From Campylobacter upsaliensis (lineage in GTDB: Bacteria; Campylobacterota; Campylobacteria; Campylobacterales; Campylobacteraceae): a stretch of 64,000 nt of DNA. The notes beneath the pieces are model-generated. The model had not been told where the DNA came from and made no database searches. It saw only the letters and a program-made list of their open reading frames with translations. The stretch spans positions 496,001-560,000 of the forward strand of contig NZ_LR134372.1 in the NCBI RefSeq assembly GCF_900637395.1. Reading direction: 5' to 3'. This document shows positions 38,812-48,053 of this stretch, piece after piece. The position numbers and the translations under genes were made by a program. The number at the start of each line of letters is the position of its first letter. The stretch's first letter is position 1.

Positions 38812-41106
38812 ATGGAAGATATGCAAGAAATACTTGAAGACTTTTTAGTTGAGGCTTTTGAGCTTGTCGAGCAAATCGACCATGATTTAGTAGAGCTTGA
38901 GTCAAATCCTGAAGATTTGGAATTACTTAATAGAATTTTTCGCGTTGCTCATACCATAAAAGGCTCATCAAGCTTTTTAAATTTTGATGTTTTGACAAAA
39001 TTAACACATCATATGGAAGATGTGTTAAATAAGGCAAGACACGGTGAGCTTAAGATCACCCCTGATATTATGGATGTGGTTTTGGAGTCTATCGATAGAA
39101 TGAAAACTTTGTTAAATTCCATTCGTGATAATGGCAATGATTCTGCCATAGGTATGGATATAGAACCTATTTGTGCTAGACTTACAGCTATTTCGGAGGG
39201 CGATGTTTCAGCAGTTGCGTCTGCAAGCGAAGAGCCTAAAGTGGAACCTAAGGAGGAAGTCGTCCCAGCTACACCTGAGCCAAGTGTTGAGCCTGATGTT
39301 GATGTGAATCAGCTTAGCGATTCTGAAGTTGAAGCGGAGATTGAAAGATTGCTTAAAGTGCGTAAGGCGGAAGATCAAGCAAGACGCGCTCAAAAAAAGA
39401 AAAGTGCAGCTCCAACTACATCTAAACCTGCAACTGAAACAGGCGGAGAAAAGAAGGTCCCAGCTTCAGGTGGAGGCAGTGGAGGTATGGACCAAACTAT
39501 ACGCGTTGAGGTTAAGAGACTTGATCATTTGATGAATTTAATTGGTGAGCTTGTTTTGGGTAAAAACCGCTTGTTAAAAATTTATGATGATGTTGAAGAG
39601 CGTTATGAGGGTGAAAAATTCCTTGAGGAATTAAATCAGGTCGTTTCTCAACTGAGCATTATTACAACTGATGTGCAACTTGCTGTGATGAAAACAAGAA
39701 TGCAGCCTATTGCTAAAGTTTTCAATAAATTCCCGCGTGTTGTTAGGGATCTAAGTCGTGAGCTTGGAAAACAAATTGAGCTTGAGATTACAGGCGAGGA
39801 AACTGAACTTGATAAATCCATAGTTGAAGAAATAGGCGATCCTATTATGCATATGATTAGGAATTCGTGCGACCACGGCGTTGAAGATCCTGCTACGCGT
39901 AAGGCAAATGGTAAGCCAGAAAGAGGTGTGGTTCAACTTAAAGCGTATAATGAGGGTAATCATATCGTTATTGAAATTACCGATGATGGTAAAGGTCTTG
40001 ATGCTGCTGGACTTAAAATGAAGGCTTTGGAGAAAAATCTCATTACAGAAAAAGAAGCCGAGCAAATGACAGATAAAGAAGCTTTTGCTTTGATTTTCAA
40101 GCCGGGCTTTTCAACTGCTGCTAAGGTTACAAATGTATCAGGTCGTGGCGTGGGTATGGATGTCGTTAAGACTAACATAGAAAAACTCAATGGTGTAATA
40201 GAGATAGATAGCGAACTTGGAAAAGGAAGCACTTTTAAGCTTAAAATTCCGCTTACCTTAGCGATTATCCAGTCTTTACTTGTGGGAACACAAGAAGAAT
40301 TTTACGCTATCCCACTTGCTTCGGTGCTCGAAACGGTGAGAGTGCCTATTGATAATATTTACACGATAGAGGGTAAAAATGTCTTGCGTTTGCGTGAAGA
40401 AGTGCTTTCTTTAGTGAGGCTTTCGGATGTCTTTGGCGTTAAGCAAGTGCTTGAAAGTGGGGACCAGACTTATGTTGTTATTATAGGTGTGGCTGAATCT
40501 AAGCTCGGCATCATCGTGGATACTCTTGTAGGACAAGAGGAGATAGTTATCAAATCTATGGGCGATTACTTGCAAAACATACAAGGTATAGCGGGTGCAA
40601 CCATAAGGGGCGATGGTAGGGTAACACTTATCATCGATGTGGGTGCTATGATGGATATGGCGAAAGAAATTAAAGTCGATATTAAAGCCCAGCTTGAATC
40701 AAGCGTTAAAAAGCCTAAGGAGCAACCAAGCGATTATAAGGTTTTAATCGTTGATGATTCTAAAATGGATAGAACTTTAATGCAAAAAGCCCTTGAGCCA
40801 CTAGGCATAAGCTTACTTGAAGCAACTAATGGGGTGGAAGCACTTAATATTGTAAAATCGGGCGAACACGAGATTGACGCTATGTTAATTGACATTGAGA
40901 TGCCAAGAATGGATGGTTATACTTTAGCAGGTGAGATTCGTAAATATTCTAAATACCGCCAACTTCCTCTTATAGCCGTCACTTCAAGGACAAGTAAGAC
41001 GGACCGCTTAAGAGGCGTGGAAGTCGGTATGACTGAGTATATTACTAAGCCTTATTCTCCTGAATATTTGGAAAATGTGGTGCGTAAAAATTTGAAACTA
41101 GGATAA
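38812..41106 (+). CDS. cheA: Chemotaxis histidine kinase CheA with C-terminal receiver (CheAY)
   Basis: 764 aa. HPt domain with the phospho-accepting His in RVAHTIKGSSSFL (H47); an acidic/Pro-rich and basic linker (about 130-225); dimerisation and HATPase domains (IRNSCDHGVEDP, ITDDGKGLDA, FKPGFSTAAKVTNVSGRGVGMDVV); CheW-like domain; and a receiver from about 642 (KVLIVDDSK, IDIEMPRMDGY near D693). The extra receiver is usual in Epsilonproteobacteria and may act as a phosphate sink. The enteric P2 (CheY-binding) domain is not obvious. Confidence 0.96.
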   Translation: MEDMQEILEDFLVEAFELVEQIDHDLVELESNPEDLELLNRIFRVAHTIKGSSSFLNFDVLTKLTHHMEDVLNKARHGELKITPDIMDVVLESIDRMKTLLNSIRDNGNDSAIGMDIEPICARLTAISEGDVSAVASASEEPKVEPKEEVVPATPEPSVEPDVDVNQLSDSEVEAEIERLLKVRKAEDQARRAQKKKSAAPTTSKPATETGGEKKVPASGGGSGGMDQTIRVEVKRLDHLMNLIGELVLGKNRLLKIYDDVEERYEGEKFLEELNQVVSQLSIITTDVQLAVMKTRMQPIAKVFNKFPRVVRDLSRELGKQIELEITGEETELDKSIVEEIGDPIMHMIRNSCDHGVEDPATRKANGKPERGVVQLKAYNEGNHIVIEITDDGKGLDAAGLKMKALEKNLITEKEAEQMTDKEAFALIFKPGFSTAAKVTNVSGRGVGMDVVKTNIEKLNGVIEIDSELGKGSTFKLKIPLTLAIIQSLLVGTQEEFYAIPLASVLETVRVPIDNIYTIEGKNVLRLREEVLSLVRLSDVFGVKQVLESGDQTYVVIIGVAESKLGIIVDTLVGQEEIVIKSMGDYLQNIQGIAGATIRGDGRVTLIIDVGAMMDMAKEIKVDIKAQLESSVKKPKEQPSDYKVLIVDDSKMDRTLMQKALEPLGISLLEATNGVEALNIVKSGEHEIDAMLIDIEMPRMDGYTLAGEIRKYSKYRQLPLIAVTSRTSKTDRLRGVEVGMTEYITKPYSPEYLENVVRKNLKLG

Positions 41107-41109
41107 GAA

Positions 41110-41631
41110 ATGAGTAATGAAAAATTAAATCAGGTCTTACAAAGACAACAATCTCAAATGGTAGATCGCGATGAAATTAGGAAAGAAGATGACATTATCC
41201 AGCTTGTTGGTTTCGTGGTTGGAGATGAGGAATATGCTATTCCCATTTTAAATATCCAAGAAATTATTAAGCCTATAGAATTTACTAGGGTGCCTAGTGT
41301 GCCTGATTATGTTTTGGGTGTATTTAATATGAGGGGTAATGTAATGCCACTTATCGACCTTGCCCAGCGTTTTAATTTGGGGAGTTCTAAAATGACCCCA
41401 CAAACGCGTTATATCGTGCTTCGTGGTGATATAAATGGCAGTGGGGTTAGTAGTAATGCTGGCTTTGTTATTGATAGACTTACAGAAGCGATTAAAATTC
41501 ATAGAAATAAAATCGATCCACCACCTGAAACTTTAGCTAAGGAAAAGGGTATGATCTATGGTATAGGAAAGAGAGATGAAAATATCCTTACGATTTTAAA
41601 GGTTGAAGCCCTATTAAAGCGTGAATTTTAA
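41110..41631 (+). CDS. cheW: Chemotaxis coupling protein CheW
   Basis: 173 aa, one CheW domain: QLVGFVVGDEEYAIPILNIQEIIKP, RVPSVPDYVLGVFNMRGNVMPLIDL. Bridges CheA to receptors. It has an N-terminal Gln/Asp-rich extension of about 30 residues. Its last base overlaps the serB ATG (TAATG), so serB and tal appear to be in the same transcript. Confidence 0.95.
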   Translation: MSNEKLNQVLQRQQSQMVDRDEIRKEDDIIQLVGFVVGDEEYAIPILNIQEIIKPIEFTRVPSVPDYVLGVFNMRGNVMPLIDLAQRFNLGSSKMTPQTRYIVLRGDINGSGVSSNAGFVIDRLTEAIKIHRNKIDPPPETLAKEKGMIYGIGKRDENILTILKVEALLKREF

Positions 41632-42254
41632 TGATAAAACTTTGTGTTTTTGATTTTGATTCCACTTTGATGGATGGAGAAACCATAGATATTTTAGCAA
41701 ATGCTTATGGCGTGGGTGATGAGGTAAAGATCATCACCCAAAAAGCTATGAACGGAGAGCTTGATTTTTTCGAAAGTTTGCATCAAAGAGTGGCTTTGCT
41801 TAAGGGTATGTCTTGCGATGATGTTTTAAGAGTTAGTCAAAATTTACCTTTAATGAAAGGCAGTTTTGAATTGATTGAATTTTTAAATTCTAAAAATATT
41901 ATTTGTGTAGTTTTTAGCGGAGGCTTTCACGAGGGGGTAGATTATGCTATGGAAAAGCTTAATTTTAAACTCGGCTTTGCAAATTATCTTCATCATAAAA
42001 ATGGCAAACTCACAGGACTTGTGGGTGGAGAGATGATGTTTTCAAATTCCAAAGGTTTAATGCTAGAAAGACTTAAGCAATTTTTAAATTTAAGTCAAGA
42101 AGAAGTGATGTGCGTTGGAGATGGAGCAAATGACTTGGCGATGTTTGAGCATAGTGGCTTTAAAATCGCTTTTTGTGCTAAGGAAATTCTAAGGGCAAAT
42201 GCTAGTGTGTGTATTGATGTGAAAGATTTGAGAGAAATTATAAAGGTAATGTGA
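41631..42254 (+). CDS. serB: Phosphoserine phosphatase SerB
   Basis: Last step of serine synthesis. 207-aa HAD-superfamily enzyme: FDFDSTLMDGET with nucleophile D8 and general acid D10, VVFSGGFHEGVDYA (motif II) and CVGDGANDLAMFEHSG (motif IV). It has only the catalytic domain, no N-terminal ACT-like extension. Starts in the cheW stop and ends in the tal start. Confidence 0.93.
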   Translation: MIKLCVFDFDSTLMDGETIDILANAYGVGDEVKIITQKAMNGELDFFESLHQRVALLKGMSCDDVLRVSQNLPLMKGSFELIEFLNSKNIICVVFSGGFHEGVDYAMEKLNFKLGFANYLHHKNGKLTGLVGGEMMFSNSKGLMLERLKQFLNLSQEEVMCVGDGANDLAMFEHSGFKIAFCAKEILRANASVCIDVKDLREIIKVM

Positions 42255-43225
42255 TGAAACAATTTTCTTTATGGTGTGATTTTGTTGAGGATAATTTTTT
42301 GGATAATGAATTTGTCGAGTTGTTGCACTCTAAAATTAATGGTGCGACTTCAAACCCTCTTATTTTAAAAAATGTGATTTTAACTCCAGCTTATAAAAAT
42401 AAAATTGCAAATTTAAAAGGAAAAAAGCCTAAGGAAATTTATGAAAATATAGCAATAAGCGACATTTGTAAGGCGGCAGATAGACTTGCTTATAAATTTG
42501 AAAGAGGAGATGACGGCTTTATTAGCCTTGAGATCGATCCTAGAATTTACGATAATGCTAGTCTTAGCATAGGCGAAGCGAAAAGATTGCATAGTGCTAT
42601 GGGGCGACAAAATATTATGATGAAAATTCCAGCCACTAAGGCTTCTTATGAGGTTATGTATGAATTGATGAAAAGTGGTATTAGTGTCAATGCAACTCTT
42701 GTTTTTTCTGGAGAACAAAATAAAAAATGTTTTGAAGCTTTAAATGAGGGCTTGAAAGCTTTTCGCAAGATGCAAATTTATTCTAAAGCGAAAGAGCCGC
42801 AAGCTGTGATTAGCGTTTTTGTCAGTCGTTTGGATAGAATTTTAAATGAAAGAGTAAATGAGCCAAATCAAATCGGCGTTTTAAATGCGAAATTAGCCTA
42901 CAATTACATTATGGCACAAAATGAGCCAAATATCCGTGCCTTATTTGCCAGCACGGGTGTAAAAGGCGATGATTTGGCGAAAGATTATTATATTAGAGAG
43001 CTTTATTTAGATAGAGCCTTAAATACTGCTCCTTTGGATGCTATTAGGGCTTTTAATGGAGAGTGTGAATTTAAGCAAACTTTAAGCGATGAAGAGCTTC
43101 AAAAAAGACTTGACAAACTAGTCTCCAAAGAACTTTTAGATGAAACTTGCAGCTATTTAATTGACGGAGCTTTGAAGAATTTTTGTTTTGAATTTGATGA
43201 TTTGTTGGCAAAATTATCAAATTAA
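42254..43225 (+). CDS. tal: Transaldolase
   Basis: Transfers dihydroxyacetone between sugar phosphates in the non-oxidative pentose phosphate pathway. 323 aa from the ATG at 42254 overlapping the serB stop (TGATG); a GTG one codon upstream is less likely. Motifs: INGATSNPLILKNVI, MKIPATKASYEV with the Schiff-base lysine, INATLVFS-type SVNATLVFSGEQ, and VSRLDRILN. Confidence 0.93.
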   Translation: MKQFSLWCDFVEDNFLDNEFVELLHSKINGATSNPLILKNVILTPAYKNKIANLKGKKPKEIYENIAISDICKAADRLAYKFERGDDGFISLEIDPRIYDNASLSIGEAKRLHSAMGRQNIMMKIPATKASYEVMYELMKSGISVNATLVFSGEQNKKCFEALNEGLKAFRKMQIYSKAKEPQAVISVFVSRLDRILNERVNEPNQIGVLNAKLAYNYIMAQNEPNIRALFASTGVKGDDLAKDYYIRELYLDRALNTAPLDAIRAFNGECEFKQTLSDEELQKRLDKLVSKELLDETCSYLIDGALKNFCFEFDDLLAKLSN

Positions 43226-43247
43226 GCGTTTTTAAATGATTTTAAGC

Positions 43248-43253
43248 TATAAT
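43248..43253 (+). promoter_or_regulatory. -10 box for rplY-pth operon
   Basis: TATAAT 29 bp before the rplY ATG; GAAAGGAAAG follows as ribosome binding site. Confidence 0.5.
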
Positions 43254-43282
43254 TTCGCTTTATTTTTTTAGAAAGGAAAGAG

Positions 43283-43819
43283 ATGTTAGAAGGTATTATT
43301 AGAGAGAGTATCGGTAGAAAAGCGGCTAAGGCTTTAAAAAGAGATGGTTATCTAATTGCAAACATCTATGGAAAGGGTTTGGAGAACATCCACGCAGCTT
43401 TTAAGGTGAATGATTTTATTAAAGAGGTGCGTAAAAAGACCACTCTTATTTTTGATGTTAAAGTTGGTGCTAAGACTTTGAGTGTTGTGGTGGTGGATTA
43501 TCAAAAGGACCCTGTTACAAGTGATTTAAAACATGTGGATTTAAAGGTCGCACAAAAGGGTGTAGTTTCTAAATATATGGTGCCAGTGAAAGTTGTCGGC
43601 ACTGCTATAGGTCTTAAAAATAAGGGCGTTTTAATCCAGTCTAAAAGACGCTTAAAGGTCAAATGTGCGGCTGAAAATTTACCAAATTTCTTTGAGCTTG
43701 ATGTCAGTAAGCTTGATGTTGGCGATGCTTTGCTTGTTAAAGACATTGTTGTGCCACAGGGAGTGAGCATTATTGAAGCAGATAGGGTGGCGGTTGTCGG
43801 CGTAGAAAAAGCACGATGA
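43283..43819 (+). CDS. rplY: 50S ribosomal protein L25 (Ctc type)
   Basis: 5S rRNA-binding ribosomal protein of the two-domain Ctc form, 178 aa. N-terminal L25 domain ([24 protein letters not shown]), and C-terminal TL5/Ctc domain ([20 protein letters not shown]). The stop overlaps the pth start by ATGA, the common rplY-pth pairing in bacteria. Confidence 0.94.
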   Translation: MLEGIIRESIGRKAAKALKRDGYLIANIYGKGLENIHAAFKVNDFIKEVRKKTTLIFDVKVGAKTLSVVVVDYQKDPVTSDLKHVDLKVAQKGVVSKYMVPVKVVGTAIGLKNKGVLIQSKRRLKVKCAAENLPNFFELDVSKLDVGDALLVKDIVVPQGVSIIEADRVAVVGVEKAR

Positions 43820-44361
43820 CCTTAGTCGTAGGACTTGGAAATATAGGGCGAGAGTATGAAAATACCCGTCATAATGTAGGCTTTATGCTTATCGATATGA
43901 TTTTGAGTGAGGAAAACCAAGCTAAGATTTTATCTCACTCGAAATTTAAGGGGGAGCTTTATAAGATAGACTCCTCCCTACTTCTTAAACCTCATACTTA
44001 TATGAATCATTCTGGGATTAGCGTTAAGGCTGTTTGTGATTTTTACAAATGTGAGCGTTTGATTGTCATTCACGATGATATAGACTTAAATTTGGGAACT
44101 TTGCGTTTTAAAAAAGGAGGTTCTAGTGGCGGACATAATGGACTTAAAAGCATAGATCATTTGTGTGGAAATAATTATGAAAGAGTGCGTATAGGTGTAG
44201 GAAGAAGTAAAGATACTATATCGCATGTTTTAGGTCAATTTACAAGCGAGGAGAGTGCGGTTTTAGATACGATTTTACCAAGGGCTAAGGAGGCTTTGCT
44301 TGAGCTTATGCAAGGCGATGATTTGTCAAAAATTTCTTCACTTTATAGCTTTAGGACTTGA
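43816..44361 (+). CDS. pth: Peptidyl-tRNA hydrolase
   Basis: Releases peptides from dropped-off peptidyl-tRNAs. 181 aa: [22 protein letters not shown] with the catalytic His20, [40 protein letters not shown]. Complete and normal length. Confidence 0.97.
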   Translation: MTLVVGLGNIGREYENTRHNVGFMLIDMILSEENQAKILSHSKFKGELYKIDSSLLLKPHTYMNHSGISVKAVCDFYKCERLIVIHDDIDLNLGTLRFKKGGSSGGHNGLKSIDHLCGNNYERVRIGVGRSKDTISHVLGQFTSEESAVLDTILPRAKEALLELMQGDDLSKISSLYSFRT

Positions 44362-44363
44362 TA

Positions 44364-45416
44364 ATGAGCATATTTTTTCATTTTATTTCTTCCATTTATC
44401 TTAAAAATTTTTTCATTTTATTTTTTGCCTTGATTGGATTTTATTGCGGTATAGATTTGCTTTTAAATTTTAAAGATTTACCCGCATCTGCAAATTTAAT
44501 TTTACTTTATATTTTATTTGTTGGTTTTAGTGCTGTTACTTATATTTTACCCATTTCTTTGATATTTGCACTCGTTTTATCTTTTTTAACTATGATAAGA
44601 AATAATGAATTTGTTAGCCTCTATGCTTTAGGACTTAGTAAAAATAGGGTTATTATTTATCCTTTTTTGTGGGCTTTATTATTTTGCTTTATTTATGTTG
44701 GACTGAATTTTACATCTTTTGCGTATGCAAATGAATATAAAAGAAGCATACTTAAAAATGGTGTTTTAAACAAAAAAAGTAGTGATATTTTTTTGAAATT
44801 TAATGAAGAATTTGTTTATGTCAAAAGCTTAGATGAAGGGTTGGCTAAGGAGCTTAAAATTTTTTCTTTAAAAGATGGAAATTTGAGCCATTTGATTCAA
44901 GCAAAGCGTGCTTTATTTAATGAAAATTCTTGGCTTTTAGAGGAGGGAAATATCACTTACATACCGAAAGAATTTGCTTTAGGGGAAAATGGCTATAAGA
45001 GTGAGAATTTTGCTAATTTAGAGACACTGGAGGGTTTTAAGCCAAAGCTTGCTAAAAGTGTGGCAAGTGGCAAGGAATATTCCATATATGATGCTTATCA
45101 AAGTTTGATTTTGTTTGACTCTCAAGGGCTTAATACAAGAAATGTAAAAATCGCTCTATACAAGCTCATTTTTGCACCCTTTTTTGCACCCTTTTTGATG
45201 CTTATAATGTATTATTATTTTCCAGTGATTGCGCGTTTTTTTAATTTAGCCTTTGTAGCCTTTGTAGCCTTTGTAGTTACTTTGGTGGTTTGGGGAGGAT
45301 TATTTGTATTTTTAAGACTGAGTGAAAATGGCGTTATAAGTGGAGAATTTGGCATTATTTTACCGAATTTACTTTTGGCTTTTTTTGCCTTATTTATATC
45401 ATATAAAAAGTGTTAA
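44364..45416 (+). CDS. LptF/LptG-family permease
   Basis: 350-aa inner-membrane protein of the YjgP/YjgQ family with three N-terminal and three C-terminal membrane helices around a periplasmic domain (about 110-255). LptF and LptG form the channel of the LPS export ABC transporter. I chose the ATG at 44364, 7 bp after an AGGA; the frame can be extended to a TTG at 44358. Two short tandem repeats lie in its membrane-coding part (45249-45275 and near 45165-45190). Which of LptF or LptG it is cannot be decided here. Confidence 0.82.
   Translation: MSIFFHFISSIYLKNFFILFFALIGFYCGIDLLLNFKDLPASANLILLYILFVGFSAVTYILPISLIFALVLSFLTMIRNNEFVSLYALGLSKNRVIIYPFLWALLFCFIYVGLNFTSFAYANEYKRSILKNGVLNKKSSDIFLKFNEEFVYVKSLDEGLAKELKIFSLKDGNLSHLIQAKRALFNENSWLLEEGNITYIPKEFALGENGYKSENFANLETLEGFKPKLAKSVASGKEYSIYDAYQSLILFDSQGLNTRNVKIALYKLIFAPFFAPFLMLIMYYYFPVIARFFNLAFVAFVAFVVTLVVWGGLFVFLRLSENGVISGEFGIILPNLLLAFFALFISYKKC
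45249..45275 (+). repeat. Three tandem copies of GCCTTTGTA
   Basis: A 9-bp unit repeated three times, coding AFVAFVAFV in a membrane helix of the LptF/G-like protein. Unit length is a multiple of three, so copy changes would alter helix length by three residues without shifting the frame. Confidence 0.6.
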
Positions 45417-45427
45417 GGAGAGATTTT

Positions 45428-46636
45428 GTGGATTATATAAAATTAAAAGAAGAATTTAAAACCCCTTTTTATCTTTATGATTTTGATTTGATAAAAAGTC
45501 GTTTTTTGCAGCTTAAAAACGCCTTTAAGGCAAGGAAATCTCAAATTTTTTATGCTATGAAGGCAAATTCAAATTTAAGCTTATTGCAAATGTTAACAAG
45601 ACTTGATAGTGGCTTTGATTGTGTTAGCATAGGTGAGGTTAAAAGAGCGTTGAGGGTAGGAGTAAAACCCTATAAAATCATATTTAGTGGAGTTGGAAAA
45701 AGCGAAGAAGAGCTAGAGCAGGCTTTAAAATTTGATATTTTGTATATTAATTTAGAAAGTGAAGAAGAAATGCTACTTTTAGAAAATGTAGCGAAAAGAC
45801 TTGATTTAAAGGCTAGAATTTCCATAAGAGTCAATCCTAATGTCGATGCCAAAACGCATCCTTACATCTCCACAGGGCTTAATGAAAATAAATTTGGTGT
45901 AGAGCTTGAAGTGGCGAGAAAGATGTATTTATATGCTGCAAAAAGCGAATTTTTAGAGCCTGTGGGGGTGCATTTTCATATAGGCTCACAATTACTTGAC
46001 ATTAGCCCTATCCACGATGCAGCTTTGATTGTGGCAAAATTATTAAGAGAACTGAAGGCTTTGAAAATCGAGCTTAAATTCTTTGATGTGGGTGGGGGAT
46101 TAGGTGTAGGCTATGAGGGGGAAGAAGAGCCTTGTTTGTATCATTATGCACAAGGAATTTTGGCAAATTTGAGCGGACTTGATGTAACAATAGGCTTAGA
46201 GCCGGGACGCTTTTTGGTGGCACAAAGTGGAGTGCTTGTGTGTAGTGTTTTGTATGAAAAGATAACGCCTAAAAAACGCTTTATGATTGTTGATGCGGCG
46301 ATGAACGATTTGATTCGCCCAAGTTTGTATGATGCTTACCACGAGATTGTTTTACCTTACACAAAAGGAGAGGTAAGCCCTTGTGATGTTGTTGGGGGAA
46401 TTTGTGAAAGTGGGGATTTTTTTGCTAAAGATCGTAGGCTTGCAAAAAGTAAGAGCGGGGATATCGTTTTGATTAAAGAAGCTGGGGCGTATGGCTTTAG
46501 TATGAGTAGTAATTATAATACCCGTCCTAGAATTTGTGAGCTTGCTTTGGAAAATGGAGCTGTTAAAATGGTGCGTAAAAGAGAAAAATTTGAAGATTTA
46601 ATTGCCTTAGAAGAAGAATTTTTAGAAAATTTATAG
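45428..46636 (+). CDS. lysA: Diaminopimelate decarboxylase
   Basis: Final step of lysine synthesis, PLP-dependent. 402 aa from the GTG at 45428, chosen because AAGGAGA lies 6 bp upstream; the frame extends back to 45410, overlapping the preceding gene. PLP-lysine in FYAMKANSNLSLL, HFHIGSQ, FFDVGGGLGVGY, EPGRFLVAQ and the CESGDFFAKDR motif are in place. Confidence 0.95.
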   Translation: MDYIKLKEEFKTPFYLYDFDLIKSRFLQLKNAFKARKSQIFYAMKANSNLSLLQMLTRLDSGFDCVSIGEVKRALRVGVKPYKIIFSGVGKSEEELEQALKFDILYINLESEEEMLLLENVAKRLDLKARISIRVNPNVDAKTHPYISTGLNENKFGVELEVARKMYLYAAKSEFLEPVGVHFHIGSQLLDISPIHDAALIVAKLLRELKALKIELKFFDVGGGLGVGYEGEEEPCLYHYAQGILANLSGLDVTIGLEPGRFLVAQSGVLVCSVLYEKITPKKRFMIVDAAMNDLIRPSLYDAYHEIVLPYTKGEVSPCDVVGGICESGDFFAKDRRLAKSKSGDIVLIKEAGAYGFSMSSNYNTRPRICELALENGAVKMVRKREKFEDLIALEEEFLENL

Positions 46637-46656
46637 CTTCTTGGGTGAAGCTATAA
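46631..46656. terminator. Hairpin between convergent lysA and ftsA
   Basis: TTATAGCTTC / GAAGCTATAA, a 10-bp perfect stem with 6-nt loop, overlaps the lysA stop. Flanks are A/T-rich but without a clean U run, so a bidirectional terminator is likely rather than certain. Confidence 0.45.
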
Positions 46657-46663
46657 ATTGATT

Positions 46664-48043
46664 TTAGAATTGATTCATAATTTTATGCCAAATATTACTA
46701 AGGACACTTGGCTTTTTTTCTTTTCGCTCTTTAAAATTTAACTGCTCTTGTATGCTTATTGTGTCGTTTTCTTGCAAATCTTCATTAAAAATTTCATTTT
46801 GAATTTCCTCTTCTTCTTTTTGAGGAGTTAAATCTTGCTTGATTTGACGATTGAAATTTTCAATTTCACCCTTATATCTTAATTTTTCATTAGAGTCTAG
46901 TTCATAAGGCGTGAAATGTCCAGCACCATAGAGACAAAGACCTATTGCGCAAGTATTTTCTGGATCGCTAAAGATCTCACTAAAGCCACTAATTAAATCT
47001 TTTCTAGCACTTGCAAAGCGAACGGATTTATTATCAAAAATGGTAGATGCTAACTCATCAAGTCCTGCAAGTTTTGTCATACCTCCCGTTAGCACAACGC
47101 CTCCACCTACGCTATTAGCATGGCGATTATCACTTAAAATTTTAGCTAAAATCATTAAGGTTTCTTCTACTCTTGCATAAATTATATTAGAAATAACATC
47201 AGGCGAGTATTCGGTAAATTTCTTTTCATCGCCTATATTTGGAATTTGTATGAGGGTATTAGGCTGCATAGAAAAGGCAGCATAATTAAGCTTAACTTTT
47301 TCCGCTTCTTTTAGTGGGGTATGCAAAGCCATAGATAAATCTTGAGTAATATTAATTGAGCCGATTTGTAAGCAATCATTGTAGCGAATTGAATTTCCCA
47401 TATGCATCACAATATCACAAATCGCTCCCCCCATATCAATCAAAACAGCCCCCAACTCTTTTTCGCTATCATCTAAACAAGCTATGGAAGAAGCATAGCC
47501 AGAAAGGACAATATTATCCACGCGTAAATCGGCTAATTCTACGGCTTTTTTTAAATTTTTAATGTGCGATTCTTGTGAAATGACAATGTGTGTTGAGACT
47601 TCAAGACGGTTCCCACTCATTCCCAAAGGGTCGTCAATATGCTCTAAGTCATTGACCTTAAAATTATAAGGTAAAACATGGATAATCTCATATCCACTCG
47701 GTAAATTCGCGGTGTGTTTTGCTGTGCTAACGGCTCTATGAATTTCTTTAATGCCTATTTCGTGGTTAGGGATATTGACAACGCCTACACTATCTACACT
47801 CTTAGTATAAGCACCAGAAATGGACACAACAACCTTATCATAATGCACCCCACTCATCATTTCAGCACTGCTAACCGCTTCTTCTATGGATTTAGAGGCA
47901 AGCTCTATATTTGTAATGGCACCCTTTTTAACTCCGCTTGTTTTTGTTTTGGCAAAGCCTATGATTTTTAGTCCATCTTCATCTTTTTGAGCGATAATAG
48001 CACAAGTTTGCGTTGAGCCTAAGTCGATTCCTAGTATATTCAC
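46664..48043 (-). CDS. ftsA: Cell division protein FtsA
   Basis: Actin-like protein that anchors FtsZ to the membrane. 459 aa: phosphate-1 loop LGIDLGSTQTCAI, the inserted 1C domain, GAVLIDMGGAICDI (phosphate 2), VVLTGGMTKLAGL (adenosine motif). After a long acidic/Gln linker the end, SNIWHKIMNQF, is the amphipathic membrane-targeting helix. ftsZ, which normally follows ftsA, is absent: the convergent lysA lies there instead. Confidence 0.95.
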   Translation of the reverse strand: MNILGIDLGSTQTCAIIAQKDEDGLKIIGFAKTKTSGVKKGAITNIELASKSIEEAVSSAEMMSGVHYDKVVVSISGAYTKSVDSVGVVNIPNHEIGIKEIHRAVSTAKHTANLPSGYEIIHVLPYNFKVNDLEHIDDPLGMSGNRLEVSTHIVISQESHIKNLKKAVELADLRVDNIVLSGYASSIACLDDSEKELGAVLIDMGGAICDIVMHMGNSIRYNDCLQIGSINITQDLSMALHTPLKEAEKVKLNYAAFSMQPNTLIQIPNIGDEKKFTEYSPDVISNIIYARVEETLMILAKILSDNRHANSVGGGVVLTGGMTKLAGLDELASTIFDNKSVRFASARKDLISGFSEIFSDPENTCAIGLCLYGAGHFTPYELDSNEKLRYKGEIENFNRQIKQDLTPQKEEEEIQNEIFNEDLQENDTISIQEQLNFKERKEKKPSVLSNIWHKIMNQF

Positions 48044-48053
48044 AATTTTCCTT

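Noticed and set aside
46090-46100. Short G5 run in lysA as a second switch
   Set aside because: Too short to be hypermutable, and lysA is a housekeeping gene.
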